Shown here piece by piece: positions 62,457 through 64,000 of a stretch of 64,000 bases of DNA. This stretch comes from CAWBCR01 sp963787375 (GTDB lineage Bacteria > Chloroflexota > Anaerolineae > Aggregatilineales > UBA3940): the NCBI GenBank assembly GCA_963787375.1, contig CAWBCR010000017.1, forward strand, positions 310,001 through 374,000, given 5' to 3'. Under the pieces are notes generated by a model, which was not told the DNA's origin, did no database searches, and worked only from the letters and a program-made list of their open reading frames with translations. A program made the position numbers and the translations under genes. How positions within the stretch are numbered: position 1 is the stretch's first letter; the number at the start of each line of letters is the position of its first letter.

Positions 62457-63203
62457 ATGTCCAAGAATACTCATGTAACGGATTGGATACCTGCTTATGC
62501 ACTGGGCTGCCTCGAAGATGAGGAGGCTAAGCTTGTAGCCAGCCATCTGCAACACTGCCCCCACTGCCAGGCTGAAATGCACGTCTACCAGACAGTTGTC
62601 GAAGACATGGCTGAAGCGGTGCCACAGGTTGAGCCCGCGTCGGATCTGAAACGGCAGTTGATGCAGCGCGTGGAACAAAAGAAAACGGCTGCCCCGCCTG
62701 TACAGAATGCAGGCTTGTGGCACCAACTGGTCGACTTGCTTACCCCGATGGGGCCGCTGTGGGCTCCGCTGAGTGTGGTGCTGATCGTGGCGCTGGCCGT
62801 CGGCAATGTGCTGCTGTGGCAGCAGGCCAATGCGATCCCAAGCAACACACTCTCCGCACCTGCTTCGGACGTGCAGGATTTCCACATGGTCCGGTTGGCA
62901 GGTACGTCGACAGCCCCCTCGGCCAGTGGCATCATAATCATGGATCCGGAAGATCACGAGGGGACGCTGGTGGTCTATGGTTTGCCTCCACTCGGCGATC
63001 AGCAGCAGTACCAGCTATGGCTGATCAGGGACACCGGCGAGCGTGTCAACGGCGCAGTATTCTCTGTAACTGAGTCGGGCTATGGCTCTACAGGCATATA
63101 CGCCGACGAGCCGCTGTCCCACTTCGAGACGTTCGGTGTCACCGTCGAGCCGGCAGGCGGCAGCTCAGGCCCTACTGGAGACAAAGTCCTCAGCACAGAG
63201 TAG
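62457..63203 (+). CDS. Zinc-type anti-sigma factor, RskA/anti-sigma-K-like
   Basis: Membrane anti-sigma factor of about 248 residues. An N-terminal zinc anti-sigma segment (HLQHCPHC in LVASHLQHCPHCQAEMHVY), a membrane helix (PLWAPLSVVLIVALAVGNVL), and a C-terminal external anti-sigma-K-like domain (LVVYGLPPLGDQQQYQLWLI). It would hold the upstream ECF sigma factor at the membrane until an external signal releases it. A terminator follows. Confidence 0.85.
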   Translation: MSKNTHVTDWIPAYALGCLEDEEAKLVASHLQHCPHCQAEMHVYQTVVEDMAEAVPQVEPASDLKRQLMQRVEQKKTAAPPVQNAGLWHQLVDLLTPMGPLWAPLSVVLIVALAVGNVLLWQQANAIPSNTLSAPASDVQDFHMVRLAGTSTAPSASGIIIMDPEDHEGTLVVYGLPPLGDQQQYQLWLIRDTGERVNGAVFSVTESGYGSTGIYADEPLSHFETFGVTVEPAGGSSGPTGDKVLSTE

Positions 63204-63229
63204 CCGTTCCTGTCTTATCAGCCTTATTG

Positions 63230-63273
63230 AGCGGCTCTGAATCTGCCATTTGACAGATCCGGAGCCGCTTTTC
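63230..63273 (+). terminator. Intrinsic terminator after the anti-sigma gene
   Basis: AGCGGCTC pairs with GAGCCGCT, extended by a mostly paired inner helix, followed by TTTT. Confidence 0.85.
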
Positions 63274-63367
63274 GTGCGTATCATTCTCTGGATGCCTGTA
63301 TCAAAACAGGCCATCCCAGCGCCACTGGCGCTGAACGGATGAATGTCAAAGGAGGCACAGAAACCTT

Positions 63368-63964
63368 ATGTTTGGCAGTGGTAAGCGTATTGCCTGGATG
63401 GCGGCGTTCGTCACCGGCGCGCTGCTGTTGAGCGCCTGTTCAGCAGCGGCGACCCCGTCTACGGGTAACACCGCCCCGAAGGTTGCCCCGGCCAGCACCC
63501 CTGTCCCGGCCAACACCCAGGCATCAACTGGCAGCACCAACCCGACCTCAATGCCCAACCCGACGGAAGCGGCGACGGCTACTGAGGCTCCGACGGTTGC
63601 GCCGACCCCGACTGTCGACGAAGCGACGGCCACGGTCAAGATGATGGAAACCACCGACATGGGTAAGTTCCTGACCGATAACGCGGGCATGACGCTGTAT
63701 GTCACTTCGAACGACACAGCCAACACCAGCAACTGCACCGGCACATGCGCGACCAACTGGCCGCCTCTGACGGTCACCAGCGGAACCACACCAACGGCGG
63801 GGATGGACGTGACCGGCACACTGGGCACCATCACTCGCAGCGATGGCAGCATCCAGGTCACGTACAACGGGATGCCGCTGTATTACTACAAGGGCGACCA
63901 GAAGCCCGGTGATACTACCGGCAACGGCCTGCTGAACGGCGCGTGGAGCGTTGCCAAGCCATAG
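63368..63964 (+). CDS. Secreted lipoprotein with repeat domain of the COG4315/PF03640 type
   Basis: About 198 residues. Signal peptide with lipobox LLLSAC, then a Thr/Pro/Ala-rich linker. The C-terminal domain of conserved short repeats reads GKFLTDNAGMTLYVTSNDTA, CTGTCATNWPPLTV and IQVTYNGMPLYYYKGDQKPG. AAGGAGG supports the ATG at 63368. The function of this family is not established. The gene lies downstream of the ECF sigma pair but behind its own terminator, so it is a plausible target of that sigma factor only by proximity. Confidence 0.8.
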   Translation: MFGSGKRIAWMAAFVTGALLLSACSAAATPSTGNTAPKVAPASTPVPANTQASTGSTNPTSMPNPTEAATATEAPTVAPTPTVDEATATVKMMETTDMGKFLTDNAGMTLYVTSNDTANTSNCTGTCATNWPPLTVTSGTTPTAGMDVTGTLGTITRSDGSIQVTYNGMPLYYYKGDQKPGDTTGNGLLNGAWSVAKP

Positions 63965-64000
63965 CGTCTTTATCGTGAGGGGGAACGCAGAACGGGGCAG

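Noticed and set aside
1..64000. CRISPR arrays, prophage, insertion sequences, tRNA or rRNA genes
   Set aside because: No regularly spaced repeats, transposase or integrase genes, or RNA-gene-like sequences were noticed on reading both strands; a dedicated search was not possible.

Overview
The window looks like a chromosomal segment of a high-GC, probably anaerobic or facultative member of the Chloroflexota (Anaerolineae-like). That placement is an inference from gene content: a NurA/HerA pair, CIRCE-controlled groES-groEL, PA14 and Pro/Thr-rich secreted proteins, an HdrA/Flx-type redox cluster, and paired ATP- and PPi-type phosphofructokinases. I see no phage, plasmid, insertion sequence, CRISPR array, rRNA or tRNA.

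Layout. 1-3.3 kb (minus): a sugar ABC binding lipoprotein (cut by the left edge), a ROK sugar kinase and a GNAT acetyltransferase. 3.8-7.2 kb (plus): a secreted double-PA14 protein and an AidB-like acyl-CoA dehydrogenase preceded by an AT-rich block with three inverted repeats. 7.3-16 kb (minus): the most interesting locus, an Flx/Mvh-type electron-transfer operon with two tandem hdrA genes. Both hdrA genes carry an in-frame TGA exactly at the second cysteine of a conserved CxxC, followed by the same candidate bacterial SECIS hairpin. A selB gene lies at 34.6 kb, so both HdrA proteins are probably selenoproteins. The operon promoter carries two Rex-like (NADH-sensing) boxes. 16.3-19.9 kb (plus): NurA, a small partner protein and HerA for DNA-end processing.

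20-33 kb: a DUF4349 membrane protein, a split ThrE-type exporter, a hydroxyacid dehydrogenase, CoA-transferase alpha and beta subunits on opposite strands about 2 kb apart, an ADP-ribosylglycohydrolase, a YugP-type metallopeptidase, a thioesterase, a Ser/Thr kinase, ftsH and an acyl-CoA ligase. 33.4-41 kb: a coiled-coil protein with selB, groES-groEL and a TPR protein. 41-52 kb: a GT-C glycosyltransferase, sbcC, PPi- and ATP-type phosphofructokinases and dnaE. 52.5-64 kb: mutM, a membrane protein, a trypsin-like protease, a ferredoxin/thioredoxin-type NADPH reductase, lipB, two-component-like proteins, inorganic pyrophosphatase, signal peptidase I, an ECF sigma/anti-sigma pair and a lipoprotein.

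Sequence quality matters for reading this window. Many genes are broken by single-base indels that restore a well-conserved protein when corrected. They are concentrated at 8.7-15.1 kb (more than 20) with about nine elsewhere. They look like consensus errors rather than gene decay, so I annotate the full spans as CDS and state where the frame breaks. The two TGA codons in hdrA are different: they are not frameshifts, and they occur at the same codon in both paralogues.
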